Shown here piece after piece: positions 1 to 8,713 of a DNA stretch of 42,575 nucleotides; within the stretch, counting starts at the first letter, position 1, and every line of letters begins with the position of its first letter. The notes beneath the pieces were generated by a model. That model did no database searches, had not been told where the DNA came from, and saw only the letters and a list, made by a program, of their open reading frames with translations. This DNA is from CAZCPB01 sp964540295. Lineage in GTDB: Bacteria > Planctomycetota > Phycisphaerae > Phycisphaerales > UBA1924. The stretch covers positions 1 through 42,575 of the forward strand of contig CAZIMT010000007.1 of assembly GCA_964540295.1 (NCBI GenBank), read 5' to 3'. The translations under genes were made by a program, and so were the position numbers.

Positions 1-1951
1 AGGCCGGGGTGCCGATCGCGGCCGCATCAATCCCCGCCTCCGCCAACTGCTGGGCTCGTGAGTTCTGGTGAATCCACGAATCTGGCAAGCCCAACTTCGA
101 GATCCGCGTCGTTCCCAAACCCATCTCATGCGCCGCGTCGATCACCGCCGCGCCGAACCCGCCCACAATCGAGTGATCCTCGACCGTCACGATCGGCACC
201 CCGGCCTTGACCAGCGCCGCGATCAGCCTCGTATCGACAGGCTTCGCAAACCGCGCGTCGTACACCGCAACCTTGTACTCCCCCGCCAACCCGTCCGCCG
301 CCTGCACCGCGTGCAACGCTGGCGCTCCGAACGCCAGCACCGCGACATCGGGCCTCGCGCTGTCATCCGTCCCGCTCAACGAACCCTCCGCCGTCACATC
401 CAGCTTCGGCGTCAAGCACCGCGCCTTGCCCAGCTCAAACGCCGGGCACCTCTCCGCGATAAACCGCTGGCTCACCACGTCACGCGGGTACCGCACCGCC
501 GACAACCCGTCGTCATACGTGCGCATAAACTCGAGCGCCGCACGCAGCGAAGGCTCGTCGATCGCCGCCGTAATCACCGCGCCCGGCAGCGGCCTCAGCA
601 ACGCAACATCGCAAAACCCATGATGCACCGCGCCGTCGCCACCCACCAACCCCGCGCGATCTAGGCACAGCCGGACCGCCAGCCCCTGCAACGAAACTTC
701 CTGGAACGCCTGGTCAAACGCCCGCTGCAGGAACGTCGAATACACCGCAAAGAACGGCCTAAACCCCGTCTTGGCCAGCCCCGCCATCATGTCCATCGCG
801 TGCGATTCGCAGATCCCCGTGTCCCACGCTCGCTCCGGGAACCGCGGCAGCACCTTGCTGATCCCCGTCCCGTCCGCCATCGCCGACGTACACGCGACCA
901 CCCTCGGGTCACGCTCCATCAGGTCAACCATCGCGTCGCCGAACGCCGTCGTGAACGAACGCCCCTCCGACTTCAGCTCAACCCGGCACCCCTCGGGGTC
1001 CAGCCCCGAATCCACCACCTGGAACGGGCTTGGCGAGTGGAACTTGCTCGAGTCCGTCTCGCTGAACTGATACCCCTTCCCCTTGATCGTCTTCACGTGC
1101 AAAACCATCGGCCGCTCAAAGTCCCGACAGAACGTCATGAACTCGATCAACGACGGCAGGTCATGCCCATCGATCGGCCCGACCGTCACCAGCCCGAAGT
1201 GCTCGAACCACCCCGTGTCATTCATCGCCGCCTTGGCCGCCTCGCCCGCCATGTGGTACGCGTCCTTCACCAGCGACCCGCCCGGCATGTGCTTCAAAAT
1301 CTCTCGCGCCGACTTCTTCAGGTCCGCGTACAGGTTCGACAGCCGCACGCGATCAAAGTACTGCGCCACCGCGCCCTGCGGCTTGCTGATCGACATCCCG
1401 TTGTCGTTGAGCACCACCAGGAACTGCCGCTTGAGCGTCCCCGCGTTGTTCAACCCTTCCATCGCCACGCCGTTGACGATCGACGCATCGCCGATCAACG
1501 TCACCACGCGCCGCCCGTCGGGCTTCTTCTCCGAGTCGAACCCCTCGCGGTTGAGCGTGTCGCCTCGCGCCATCCCCACCGCCGTGCTGATCCCCGTCCC
1601 CGCGTGCCCAACCCGGAACAAGTCGTAGGGCGACTCCGACGGCTCCGGAAACCCGGCCATCCCCTCGCGCGTCCGCAATTTACTCAGCAACGGCAGCCGC
1701 CCCGTCAACAGCTTGTGCGGGTAGCACTGGTGCCCAACATCAAAGAGCAACCGATCGTGCCCGAAGTCAAACACGTAGTGCATCGCGATCGTCAGCTCGA
1801 CCACGCCCAGATTCGGCGCCAAGTGCCCGCCCGATTTCGACACCTGCGTGTAGATCGCCTCGCGGATCTCATGGGCCAGTTGCGGCAGTTGCTCGACGGT
1901 CAAGCTCTTGAGTTCTTTGGGCCCGTGAATGCTCGGCAAAAGACTCGCCAT
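1..1951 (-). CDS. dxs: 1-deoxy-D-xylulose-5-phosphate synthase (3' end cut by window)
   Basis: Thiamine-diphosphate enzyme that condenses pyruvate with glyceraldehyde 3-phosphate, the first step of the MEP isoprenoid pathway in the cytoplasm. The protein starts MASLLPSIHG and shows the N-terminal GGHLAPNLGVVELT stretch, the catalytic-His motif GHQCYPHKLLTGR, a ThDP/metal loop GDASIVNGVAMEGLNNAG (GDAS rather than the usual GDGA) with LNDNGMSIS, and the transketolase-like VTVEDHSIVGGFGAA near the C-terminus. About 650 codons are present, so only a few C-terminal residues are missing. GGGGA lies 5 nt before the ATG. It is the last gene of a ptsN-ispA-dxs series, 165 bp after ispA. The pairing with ispA fits early isoprenoid supply. 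Confidence 0.96.
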   Translation of the reverse strand, partial: MASLLPSIHGPKELKSLTVEQLPQLAHEIREAIYTQVSKSGGHLAPNLGVVELTIAMHYVFDFGHDRLLFDVGHQCYPHKLLTGRLPLLSKLRTREGMAGFPEPSESPYDLFRVGHAGTGISTAVGMARGDTLNREGFDSEKKPDGRRVVTLIGDASIVNGVAMEGLNNAGTLKRQFLVVLNDNGMSISKPQGAVAQYFDRVRLSNLYADLKKSAREILKHMPGGSLVKDAYHMAGEAAKAAMNDTGWFEHFGLVTVGPIDGHDLPSLIEFMTFCRDFERPMVLHVKTIKGKGYQFSETDSSKFHSPSPFQVVDSGLDPEGCRVELKSEGRSFTTAFGDAMVDLMERDPRVVACTSAMADGTGISKVLPRFPERAWDTGICESHAMDMMAGLAKTGFRPFFAVYSTFLQRAFDQAFQEVSLQGLAVRLCLDRAGLVGGDGAVHHGFCDVALLRPLPGAVITAAIDEPSLRAALEFMRTYDDGLSAVRYPRDVVSQRFIAERCPAFELGKARCLTPKLDVTAEGSLSGTDDSARPDVAVLAFGAPALHAVQAADGLAGEYKVAVYDARFAKPVDTRLIAALVKAGVPIVTVEDHSIVGGFGAAVIDAAHEMGLGTTRISKLGLPDSWIHQNSRAQQLAEAGIDAAAIGTPA

Positions 1952-2116
1952 ATGTTTCCCCAAGAGCCAAACCAAGAACGTAACGAAAAGCCAAACTAAA
2001 AGCGACTTCCAGCTTGCGTTCAGAAACTACGTCAAACTGTAGAAACAGTTCGCCCCCGAGACCAACCCAGATGCCGCGGCCCTGCTCGCCGGTCGCTCTC
2101 GGACACGCGCGATTCC

Positions 2117-3013
2117 TCACGCCGAACGATTCGCGATCTCGTGGCACAACACTCGCAACCCCTCGCCCTTGGCCCCGAATAACCCCAGCGCTCTCAACGC
2201 CTCGTCGGATAACCGCCGGATCTGCTCGCGCGACGCCTCAATCCCGATCGCCCCCGGGTACGTCAGCTTGCCCAGCTCCGCGTCCTTGCCGGTCCGCTTG
2301 CCCGTCTGCTCCGCCGTCCCTTCCACGTCCAACAGGTCATCCGCGATCTGAAAAACCACGCCCACCGAGTCCGCGTACACCGTCAGCGCTCGCAACTCCG
2401 GCACATCAACCTTCGCCGCGTCGCCCCCCGCCGACCCTGCCGCCAACCCGCACATCGCGCCCATCCGCACCGATGCCCGGATCAACGCCCCGGTCTTGTT
2501 CGCATGGATCGTGCGCACCCGCGTCAACGCGTCGGCCGCCGGGTCAAGGCCCCCCAGCGTGTCGTACACCTGACCCGCGATCATCCCCATCGTCCCGTCC
2601 GCCAGCTCACGCACCAACCGGTACGCCAAGCCCGCAGGCAACCCGCTCTCCACCAGCGACTGAAACGCCAGCGCCATCATCGCGTCCCCCGCCAGCACAG
2701 CCATCGCCTCGCCCGCGTGCTTGTGCAGCGTCGGTCGGCCGCGCCTCAGGTCATCGTTGTCAAGCGCTGGCAGATCATCATGCACCAGACTGAACGCGTG
2801 GATCAGCTCCGCCCCAATGCCCGCCGGAACGCTCGCGATCCCCGGCGTCCCCACCGCCTCGCACGCCCACCACGCCAGCAACGGCCGAAGCCGTTTGCCC
2901 CCGCCCAACAGCGCATAACGAACCGCCGCGACAAGGTGCGCGGGCAGCCGCAACGTGTCGGCGTACCTCGTGAGATGAGCCTCGATCTGGATCAGCGGAG
3001 CGCGCACGTTCAT
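2117..3013 (-). CDS. ispA: Polyprenyl (farnesyl/geranylgeranyl) diphosphate synthase
   Basis: Head-to-tail prenyltransferase that elongates DMAPP with IPP, downstream of the MEP pathway. The 298-aa protein has the substrate-binding GGGKRLRP (residues 37-44), the first aspartate-rich motif DDLPALDNDD with RRG following (79-92), and the second motif DDLLD (225-229). This bacterial short-chain pattern, with residues inserted inside the first motif, suits farnesyl or geranylgeranyl synthase; chain length cannot be settled by eye. GAGGGG lies 7 nt before the ATG. It begins 11 bp after ptsN and precedes dxs, so all three are probably co-transcribed. Confidence 0.93.
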   Translation of the reverse strand: MNVRAPLIQIEAHLTRYADTLRLPAHLVAAVRYALLGGGKRLRPLLAWWACEAVGTPGIASVPAGIGAELIHAFSLVHDDLPALDNDDLRRGRPTLHKHAGEAMAVLAGDAMMALAFQSLVESGLPAGLAYRLVRELADGTMGMIAGQVYDTLGGLDPAADALTRVRTIHANKTGALIRASVRMGAMCGLAAGSAGGDAAKVDVPELRALTVYADSVGVVFQIADDLLDVEGTAEQTGKRTGKDAELGKLTYPGAIGIEASREQIRRLSDEALRALGLFGAKGEGLRVLCHEIANRSA

Positions 3014-3024
3014 GACAGAACCCC

Positions 3025-3483
3025 TCAGGGCTTGTCCTGCGATTTCAAGAGATCGTAAATCTCCTGCGAAGAACCTGCCGAGTAGATCTTCTCGCGAAAA
3101 TCGTCCATCGTCATCAAACGGCTGATCCGCGCCAGCGCCTGGATATGGTCGCTGGTCCGGTCCGGCGGGCTCGCCAACAACACAATCAACCGCACCGGCT
3201 GACCGTCGATCGCCTCAAAGTCCATCGGCTTGGCGGGCCGACCCACCGCCATCGCCACCGAACTCATCCCCGCGCACTTGCCGTGCGGGATCGCCAGCCC
3301 GTGCCCGATCCCCGTCGTCCGCGTTTGCTCGCGCGTCCACACCGCGTCCTTAAGCGCCCCGGCGTCGCCCACGGTGCCAGCCTTGTACAGGCAATCGACC
3401 AGCTCGTCGATCACACCCTTCTTGTCGCTCGCCACCAGCGGCGAAAGGATGCACTCGAACTTGAGAATGTCCAACAGGTTCAT
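3025..3483 (-). CDS. ptsN: PTS EIIA-like nitrogen regulatory protein
   Basis: EIIA domain of the fructose/mannitol type, 152 aa from the ATG at 3483 (MNLLDILKFE). This start is preferred over one 10 codons upstream because the domain begins here. The phospho-acceptor histidine lies in GHGLAIPHGK (His67, with His61 six residues before). Such proteins take phosphate from NPr/EI and regulate partners rather than transporting sugar. No transporter genes are nearby, which favours a regulatory role. It lies 11 bp upstream of ispA. A possible 34-codon ORF overlaps its start by ATGA. Confidence 0.88.
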   Translation of the reverse strand: MNLLDILKFECILSPLVASDKKGVIDELVDCLYKAGTVGDAGALKDAVWTREQTRTTGIGHGLAIPHGKCAGMSSVAMAVGRPAKPMDFEAIDGQPVRLIVLLASPPDRTSDHIQALARISRLMTMDDFREKIYSAGSSQEIYDLLKSQDKP

Positions 3484-3584
3484 GCTCTCACTCGCTCGGG
3501 CAGGGCGGGACAATCATGGGCAACACAAACTTCGCAAGTTCGATGCTCGAACGACACGCTCGTGTCTTGATCGAGCCGTGACAT
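3480..3584 (-). CDS. Possible 34-aa upstream ORF overlapping ptsN
   Basis: An ATG at 3584 opens a 34-codon frame whose TGA overlaps the ptsN ATG as ATGA. The peptide (MSRLDQDTSV...) contains CEVCVAHDC, a compact Cys/His cluster that could bind metal. There is no good Shine-Dalgarno, and third-position GC looks lower than in neighbouring genes, so it may be chance or only a translational-coupling leader. I do not recognise it. Confidence 0.2.
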   Translation of the reverse strand: MSRLDQDTSVSFEHRTCEVCVAHDCPALPERVRA

Positions 3585-3619
3585 GGTCGATCGCTTGCCA
3601 AGTCGGACAGTGTACCCCC

Positions 3620-3720
3620 GCTTCGTAGGGCGGGTTTTCAACTTTGATAAGCCAGGCTCTTAACCCGACGCTTCAGCCTTTGGTGAGGCAAGTTTTCAAA
3701 CTACCTCTTTACTTCCGACT
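3620..3720 (+). repeat. Two adjacent hairpin-type dispersed elements (family A)
   Basis: Two related units lie here: one with GGGCGGGTTTTCAAC (about 3628-3642) and one with GAGGCAAGTTTTCAAACTAC followed by the pyrimidine tract CTCTTTACTTCC (about 3685-3716). Each has the core GGYAGGTTTTCAACC seen again near surE, proC and accA. The second unit runs into the 3' end of rsmB, whose stop codon is at 3709-3711. These two copies are more degenerate than the ones near surE and accA. Confidence 0.5.
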
Positions 3721-5154
3721 CAACAACGCCGAGAACGCCCCATCCGAATACTCCTCCGCCGCCCCCCCAGGCCGCCCGCTCGGCAGCGTCCGATTGGCCC
3801 GGCTCAGCTTCGCTTCAAACACTCGCGCAGCTCCTTCCACCACCTCGATGTTCTCGCCGTCGTCCAAGCTGCACGTCGAGTACAGCATCGAAGACCCCGG
3901 AGCCATCAGCCCCGCCGTGGTCTCGAAAATCTCCTTCTGCAACGTCACGAGCCGCTCCAACTGCTCGGGCCCGCACCGATACTTCGCCTCCGCACGCCGC
4001 GCCAGCACCCCCGTGTTCGAGCACGGCACGTCCAGCAACGCCAGCTCAACTTTCCCCCGCACCGATTCCGCCAGCTTCAAAGGCGAAACTACCCGCACCT
4101 GCGCAGATCCCTTGAACACCGTCGCCAGCACCGCCGATCGGGCCGGGTCCGGATCGCTTGCCCAGATCTCCGCGTCGGGAAACGTCGCCGCCAACTGCCG
4201 GGTCTTGGTCCCCTGCCCCGCGCACACGTCCGCGACGACCTTGGGCCGAAGGTCCGCGATCGACCGGATCGCCAGCACCGACGCCGCGTCCTGCACCCAC
4301 ACATCATCGCGCACCGACAGCATCTCCCCAAGCCAAGGCCCGGGCTCGTGCGCGACATGGCACCCCGCCGTCGCGTGCCGCGTGCAGCCCATACCCGCGC
4401 CGTCCATGTCCGGCACCGGCGCGCGCACGAACGCCGAGTTCAACGTCACCGGCGGCAACGCCAGGCTGTGGGCCGCCACCCGCAGCGCTTCGTCCGCCCC
4501 CAACTGCGACACCCAGCGCCGCACCAGCCCGATCGGGTGGCTCGTCACGATCGCGGTGCGGGCCGTGATCTGGTCGGGCAGCACCGGCGAACTAAGCACC
4601 AGCGCCGAGCCGTCTCTCATCAGCAGCTCATCGCGCTGGTTTGTCCACGCACCGCGCCGGGCCCGATCTTCGCCCGCCCCCACCATCTCCGCCACCCGCC
4701 GCAGCACCGCGTTGACCATCCCGCCCGCGCCCGGCCTCACATACTTCTTGGCCCATTCCACCGCCGTATCGATCGCCGCGTGCACCGGCACGCGATCCAT
4801 ATACACGATCTGGGCGGCCCCGCCCAGCAGCACGGCCTGCATCTTGTGCTCAACATCGCGCAGCGGCTCTTTACAGTGCAGATCGATCAAGAACTCGAGC
4901 GTCAACCAGTGCCGGCACACCGTGTCCACGATCATGTGAACGAGCGCCCCGTCGCGCGAGTCCAGCCCCGACTCGTCCAAGTCACCGGTGTTGATCTCGG
5001 GGAAAACCTTCGCGCGACCCACGATCGCACGAAACGCGCGGTCTCGCGCGACAGAGATCAGGCTCGAGCCCAGTCCGGAGCCTGGTTCAGCGCCCTGCTT
5101 AACAACCCCTGAAGACCGAGCCTTGGACGACGCTTTGATGTTTCCCTTTGCCAC
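3709..5154 (-). CDS. rsmB: 16S rRNA m5C methyltransferase, RsmB/Sun family
   Basis: SAM-dependent enzyme expected to methylate C967 (E. coli numbering) of 16S rRNA. From the GTG at 5154 the product is 481 aa: an alpha-helical NusB-like RNA-binding domain (about residues 20-150) followed by a NOL1/NOP2/Sun methyltransferase domain. Visible motifs are the SAM loop DVCAGQGTKT (near 309, variant of DLCAAPGGKT), DVPCSNTG with Cys378, and YSTCSL with the nucleophile Cys428. The frame stays open upstream to 5412 but that part overlaps divergent nadA and shows no homology. A TACAGT box ends 7 nt before the GTG and no Shine-Dalgarno is visible. Confidence 0.9.
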   Translation of the reverse strand: MAKGNIKASSKARSSGVVKQGAEPGSGLGSSLISVARDRAFRAIVGRAKVFPEINTGDLDESGLDSRDGALVHMIVDTVCRHWLTLEFLIDLHCKEPLRDVEHKMQAVLLGGAAQIVYMDRVPVHAAIDTAVEWAKKYVRPGAGGMVNAVLRRVAEMVGAGEDRARRGAWTNQRDELLMRDGSALVLSSPVLPDQITARTAIVTSHPIGLVRRWVSQLGADEALRVAAHSLALPPVTLNSAFVRAPVPDMDGAGMGCTRHATAGCHVAHEPGPWLGEMLSVRDDVWVQDAASVLAIRSIADLRPKVVADVCAGQGTKTRQLAATFPDAEIWASDPDPARSAVLATVFKGSAQVRVVSPLKLAESVRGKVELALLDVPCSNTGVLARRAEAKYRCGPEQLERLVTLQKEIFETTAGLMAPGSSMLYSTCSLDDGENIEVVEGAARVFEAKLSRANRTLPSGRPGGAAEEYSDGAFSALLSRK

Positions 5155-5161
5155 TGGGCCG

Positions 5162-5167
5162 ACTGTA
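5162..5167 (-). promoter_or_regulatory. Candidate -10 box of rsmB (leaderless)
   Basis: On the minus strand TACAGT ends 7 nt before the GTG start of rsmB, which would put the transcription start at or next to the start codon. No convincing -35 is seen. The same arrangement occurs before pyrF, def, surE and accA. Confidence 0.35.
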
Positions 5168-5256
5168 GACGATGAACGCTCGATAAAACGCTGAGCAACC
5201 GCGCATAGACTCTCCAAGCTCGAACTCCGCCGTCGAGCTTTCGGAGGACTACAAAG

Positions 5257-6579
5257 TTGTTGTGGCAGCCCTCGCTCCCCGAGCCGTACCTGAAAATGAC
5301 CCCCGACGAGCTGTCGGCCAGGATCACCGCGCGACGCCGCGAACTGGGCGATTCTCTTGTCATCCTCGGGCATCACTACCAGACCGACGAGATCGTGCGC
5401 CACGCCGACCATACCGGCGACTCGCTCAAGCTCTCGCAGATCGCGGCCGACCTCGCCAAATCACGCCCCGCCGACCGCCTTGTGAAATACGTCGTCTTCT
5501 GCGGCGTCCACTTCATGGCCGAAACGGCCGACATGCTCACGCCCGACGACACCGCCGTGATCCTCCCGGACCTCTCGGCCGGGTGCTCGATGGCGGACAT
5601 GGCCCAGTACGACGACACTAGCGACGCCTGGGACGCCATACACGAATCGCTCAAGGACCAAGGCTGGCGCGGTCGGATCGTGCCGGTAACGTACGTGAAC
5701 TCCTCGGCCGCGATCAAGGCCTTTGTGGGCGCGCACGGCGGCGCGTGCTGCACCAGCTCCAACGCCAAGGCCGTGTTCGACTGGGCCATGCGCGGCGGAG
5801 AAGTCTCCGTCCCTCACGACCGACCACGTTCAAAGGAAGACATCAAAGTTCTCTTTCTACCCGATCAGCACCTAGGCCGGAACACCGCGGCCGCGGCGGG
5901 CATCGATGTCGCTCACCACGCGGCGCTCTACGACCCCAGACTCACGCGCAAGGGCCAGGCCTTGGGCGGCGCCACGCCCGAAGGTTTGCTCGACGCGCGC
6001 GTTATCCTCTGGGCTGGCCACTGCTCGGTTCACAAACTCTTCCGGCCCGAGCACTGCGAGCAGGTTCGCGCCCAGAACTTCTCCGAACCACAGCTCGCGC
6101 CGACGAAGATCCTGGTCCACCCTGAGTGCGCGAAAGAGGTCGTTGACAAGGCAGATCTCGCGGGCTCGACCGAGTTCATTATCCAAACGATCAACGCCGC
6201 CGCAGCGGGCTCGCGCTGGGCGATCGGCACCGAGGTCCACCTCGTGAACCGCTTGGCCGAATCCGCCAAGTCACGCGGCGTGTCGGTGCGGATCCTCAGC
6301 GACTGCCAGTGCCTCTGCACCACGATGTTCCGGATCGATCAGCCTCACGTGCTGTGGGTGCTGGACAACCTCGCGGGCCAGTATACCAAAGACGGCCGAG
6401 CGAAAGTCGTCAACCAAGTACGAGTTCACGCCCAAGTGCGCGAGCAGGCCTTACTAGCGGTCGACCGCATGCTCGCCCTCTCAAAGCTCGCGAACTCTTC
6501 GTCGGGCTCGGGTCGAAGCATCCTTAAGAGCGCGGCCGCGACCACGGCCACGGATGCGGTTGCGGTTGCGGTTGATTGA
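5257..6579 (+). CDS. nadA: Quinolinate synthase
   Basis: [4Fe-4S] enzyme that condenses iminoaspartate with dihydroxyacetone phosphate to quinolinate in NAD synthesis. The 440-aa protein shows LGHHYQTDEIV, the cluster cysteine in VVFCGVHFMAE (Cys82), DLSAGCSMAD, GHCSVH (Cys256) and the C-terminal CQCLCTTM (Cys350/352/354). It is longer than the usual 300-370 aa because of an insertion around PDQHLGRNTAAAAGID and a low-complexity tail ending AVAVAVD, encoded by GCGGTT-type repeats. GGAGGA at 5243-5248 places translation at a TTG codon (5257, or 5260 in the same frame). It diverges from rsmB over 102 bp. No nadB or nadC is in the window. Confidence 0.93.
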   Translation: MLWQPSLPEPYLKMTPDELSARITARRRELGDSLVILGHHYQTDEIVRHADHTGDSLKLSQIAADLAKSRPADRLVKYVVFCGVHFMAETADMLTPDDTAVILPDLSAGCSMADMAQYDDTSDAWDAIHESLKDQGWRGRIVPVTYVNSSAAIKAFVGAHGGACCTSSNAKAVFDWAMRGGEVSVPHDRPRSKEDIKVLFLPDQHLGRNTAAAAGIDVAHHAALYDPRLTRKGQALGGATPEGLLDARVILWAGHCSVHKLFRPEHCEQVRAQNFSEPQLAPTKILVHPECAKEVVDKADLAGSTEFIIQTINAAAAGSRWAIGTEVHLVNRLAESAKSRGVSVRILSDCQCLCTTMFRIDQPHVLWVLDNLAGQYTKDGRAKVVNQVRVHAQVREQALLAVDRMLALSKLANSSSGSGRSILKSAAATTATDAVAVAVD

Positions 6580-6670
6580 CTCGTCTTTGGTTCTTCCAAC
6601 GAGCCGCGCACGCGTGAGGTTCGTCTCGCGAAACCACGTGCGATTTGCGGGCTCGCCTAGGGAGGACAAG

Positions 6671-6694
6671 AAAAAATCGGCACGGAGTGTCGAT
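6671..6694 (-). terminator. Rho-independent terminator of the HU-like gene
   Basis: On the minus strand, 35 bp past the HU stop, ATCG and CGAT pair, then an A.C mismatch, then CAC pairs GTG around a TCC loop, followed directly by T6 and CTTG. The same architecture recurs at 7646-7672. Confidence 0.6.
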
Positions 6695-6728
6695 CTACCA
6701 GAGAAACTGAGCTTTGAGACAGATTAAG

Positions 6729-7265
6729 TTAGTGGCTCGTCTTGGACTTGAGCCCCTGAGCTACCGATGCCGAGGCATGAGTCCCGTTGGCCGTCCCGTG
6801 GGCAGTCCCGTTGGCGCTCCCGTTGAGGTGAGAAGCGGCGGGTTGGAAACTCTGCTCCAAGCTCTCGCGCATCAACCGGCCGACCTTGAACTTGACGGTC
6901 CGCTTGGCCGGGACATCGACTCGCTGCAACGTCTTGGGATTTTGCGCGACCCGGGGGGCGCGGTACTTGATCTCAAAGACCCCGAAATCGCGGAACTCGA
7001 GGCGGTTCCCGTTCTGGAGCTCGGTCATCACCTGCTCCAGAAACTCTTGGACCGCCAGCTTCACGTCCTGACGCTTGATGTTGGTCCGCTCGGAAATCCG
7101 ATCGATCAGGTCCTTCTTTGTGACGGTGCGAACCGCGCTGGCTCCGGCAGCCGATGCCGGGAGAGGCAGCGAACTCGACGTCAGCCGAAGGCTTGCCAGC
7201 GTCTCGCTCGAAAGCTTGAGACGGTCGGACTTTATGGAACTCTCTTTGCTCATCTCGGTCGCCAT
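6729..7265 (-). CDS. HU/IHF-family DNA-binding protein with terminal extensions
   Basis: Nucleoid-associated protein that bends DNA as a dimer. The core starts TVTKKDLIDRISERTNIKRQDV and carries GNRLEFRDFGVFEIKYRAPR and the arm-end motif AQNPKTLQRVDVPAKRTVKFKVG, typical of IHF/HU. Unusual are a roughly 45-residue N-terminal extension rich in Ser/Leu/Ala and a C-terminal tail of about 40 residues containing an NGSANGTAHGTANGT repeat; canonical HU has about 90 residues against 178 here. The ATG at 7265 has GGAG 5 nt upstream and is preferred over a GTG two codons earlier. A TATCGT box at 7289-7294 (minus strand) may be its -10. Confidence 0.9.
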   Translation of the reverse strand: MATEMSKESSIKSDRLKLSSETLASLRLTSSSLPLPASAAGASAVRTVTKKDLIDRISERTNIKRQDVKLAVQEFLEQVMTELQNGNRLEFRDFGVFEIKYRAPRVAQNPKTLQRVDVPAKRTVKFKVGRLMRESLEQSFQPAASHLNGSANGTAHGTANGTHASASVAQGLKSKTSH

Positions 7266-7294
7266 CTCCACTCCAGATTCTCTTCGAAACGATA

Positions 7295-7640
7295 CTTCAG
7301 GGTTTCGTTCGGAAGCCTCTCGACCGCACGCCAGCCGGGGAGTCTCAAACGAGAGCCCCTACCTTCTCACGAACCTCGTTCGACCCAGCGCCAGCCCGTC
7401 AACGCCGCTTCGCCACCCACGGCTGAGCACGCCGCCCACAAGAATGAGGCGGAACGCTCGCACCAGCGCCAGAACCTTGAAAGTCTTCCCAAACCCAGAA
7501 TAGGGCTCGGGTTATGACAGATCTTAGCGCGCTTCCGCTCCCTGAGGGAAGACATCCACGATCGATCTGGCCTTCAGCACTCCGTGCTCGCTATCAGCCG
7601 AAGCGACGAAATCGCGCAACTCTCACGCTGGACATGAGAA
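7295..7640. other. Intergenic stretch between the barrel protein gene and the HU-like gene
   Basis: No convincing gene is seen on either strand; open frames here lack recognisable protein character. An imperfect hairpin at 7337-7359 pairs GGGG...TCTC with GAGA...CCCC around AAAC. It would lie upstream of the HU promoter, or in the HU 5' leader if transcription starts further away. Confidence 0.4.
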
Positions 7641-7645
7641 ACAAG

Positions 7646-7672
7646 AAAAAATTCTGGCACGGCGTATCAGAA
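7646..7672 (-). terminator. Rho-independent terminator of the barrel-protein gene
   Basis: On the minus strand, 77 bp past the stop at 7749, TTCTG pairs CAGAA, then an A.C mismatch, then TAC pairs GTG (one wobble) around GCC, followed by T6 and CTTG. It shares the CCGTGCC core and tail with the terminator at 6671-6694. Confidence 0.6.
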
Positions 7673-7748
7673 AGCCCACCCAAACAGAGGGCTTCGCACG
7701 CTTTCGCTGGGAGGCACTCTTTTTCGCCAACCAGCGGACGGTCTCGAC

Positions 7749-8582
7749 CTAGAACCGGAGCTCGATCCCCGCGAAGAGCCCGGCNNNNNNNNNNNNNNNN
7801 NNNNNNNNNNNNNNNNNNNNNNNNNNNNNNNNNNNNNNNNNNNNNNNNNNNNNNNNNNNNNNNNNNNNNNNNNNNNNNNNNNNNACGAGCGGCTCGGCCC
7901 AGAAATCTTCTCGCGAGAGGCTGGCCGCCGCGCCGCTCACCCCCGCTTGACGATCAATCTGAAGGTCAACGCTGTACACTCGCGCCCCGGCGAGGGCGTC
8001 GATCCCCAGAGCCAGCGAAGCGACCGGAATTTCCCCCGGGCTGGCGTTGGGCTCGGTCCAAGCCTCGTCATAGAACCGGTACGCGACCACCGCTTCGACC
8101 GACCAGAGATCGAGCGAGGATTTGACACGGTCCCCGTCGAGCAGCGTGAGCGAACCGAGCTGGGCTGGCTCGCGGATGTCGGCCGAGCGATCTGACTCGG
8201 AGAGATAGTACCCGCTGATGCCGATCCGCCAGCGATCACGCCGCAAATGAAGCTCGAAATAAGGGCTGGCGCGGGCGCTGTCGAGGTTCAGGTCGGAGAC
8301 GAAGACCTCGTTGGTGGATCTGCTCTTGCCGACCTGGAATCGACCGGCCGGGGCCGCGAGCCAGACCAAGGGCTCGAACTGGATCGTCCATTGCCGATCG
8401 TCGGCGAGCTTGAGCTCTCGGGGCTGCTCGAGGGTGCGGTCCATTAAGTCAGGCCGCTTTGCAACGGTGGTCTGCTCTTGCGCGAGGGCCGCAGGCGAGA
8501 GAGAGATCGCGAACGCGGCGACGGTCGCCGCGAGGTGTTTAAACGAACCGGCCGCGGCGCTGTCGCGGGCTTGAGGCCGCAT
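7749..8582 (-). CDS. Putative outer-membrane beta-barrel protein (interrupted by assembly gap)
   Basis: From the ATG at 8582 (MRPQARDSAA) there is a signal peptide ending SPAALAQ, then alternating polar/aromatic strands such as WTIQFEPLVWLAAP, PYFELHLRRDRWRIGISGYY and DLWSVEAVVAYRFYD. The last residues before the stop, GLFAGIELRF, end in phenylalanine as outer-membrane barrels do. A 100-N gap (7785-7884) removes unknown sequence, so neither length nor reading frame across it is certain. No specific family is recognised. A TATATT box (minus strand, 8642-8647) could be its -10. A terminator follows at 7646-7672. Confidence 0.65.
   Translation of the reverse strand: MRPQARDSAAAGSFKHLAATVAAFAISLSPAALAQEQTTVAKRPDLMDRTLEQPRELKLADDRQWTIQFEPLVWLAAPAGRFQVGKSRSTNEVFVSDLNLDSARASPYFELHLRRDRWRIGISGYYLSESDRSADIREPAQLGSLTLLDGDRVKSSLDLWSVEAVVAYRFYDEAWTEPNASPGEIPVASLALGIDALAGARVYSVDLQIDRQAGVSGAAASLSREDFWAEPLXXXXXXXXXXXXXXXXXXXXXXXXXXXXXXXXXXAGLFAGIELRF
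7785..7884. other. Assembly gap (100 N) inside the barrel-protein gene
   Basis: Exactly 100 N, probably a placeholder length. The flanks (CGAAGAGCCCGGC on the left, ACGAGCGGCTCGG on the right) do not overlap. Confidence 0.99.
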
Positions 8583-8713
8583 GAGGTGAGCCTTTCGAGA
8601 GAAACGAACTCGCGGGGACACGACCGAGAATCCTTGGCACCAATATAGAGGCAAACAGCGCAAACTTCTTGGCGAGCGAGTGGGCGGCGGCGCGCGAGGG
8701 CCGTATGACTTGA

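Noticed and set aside
7514..8125. Plus-strand frame running through the first assembly gap
   Set aside because: It depends on translated N; the minus strand has a signal peptide and barrel-like strands.
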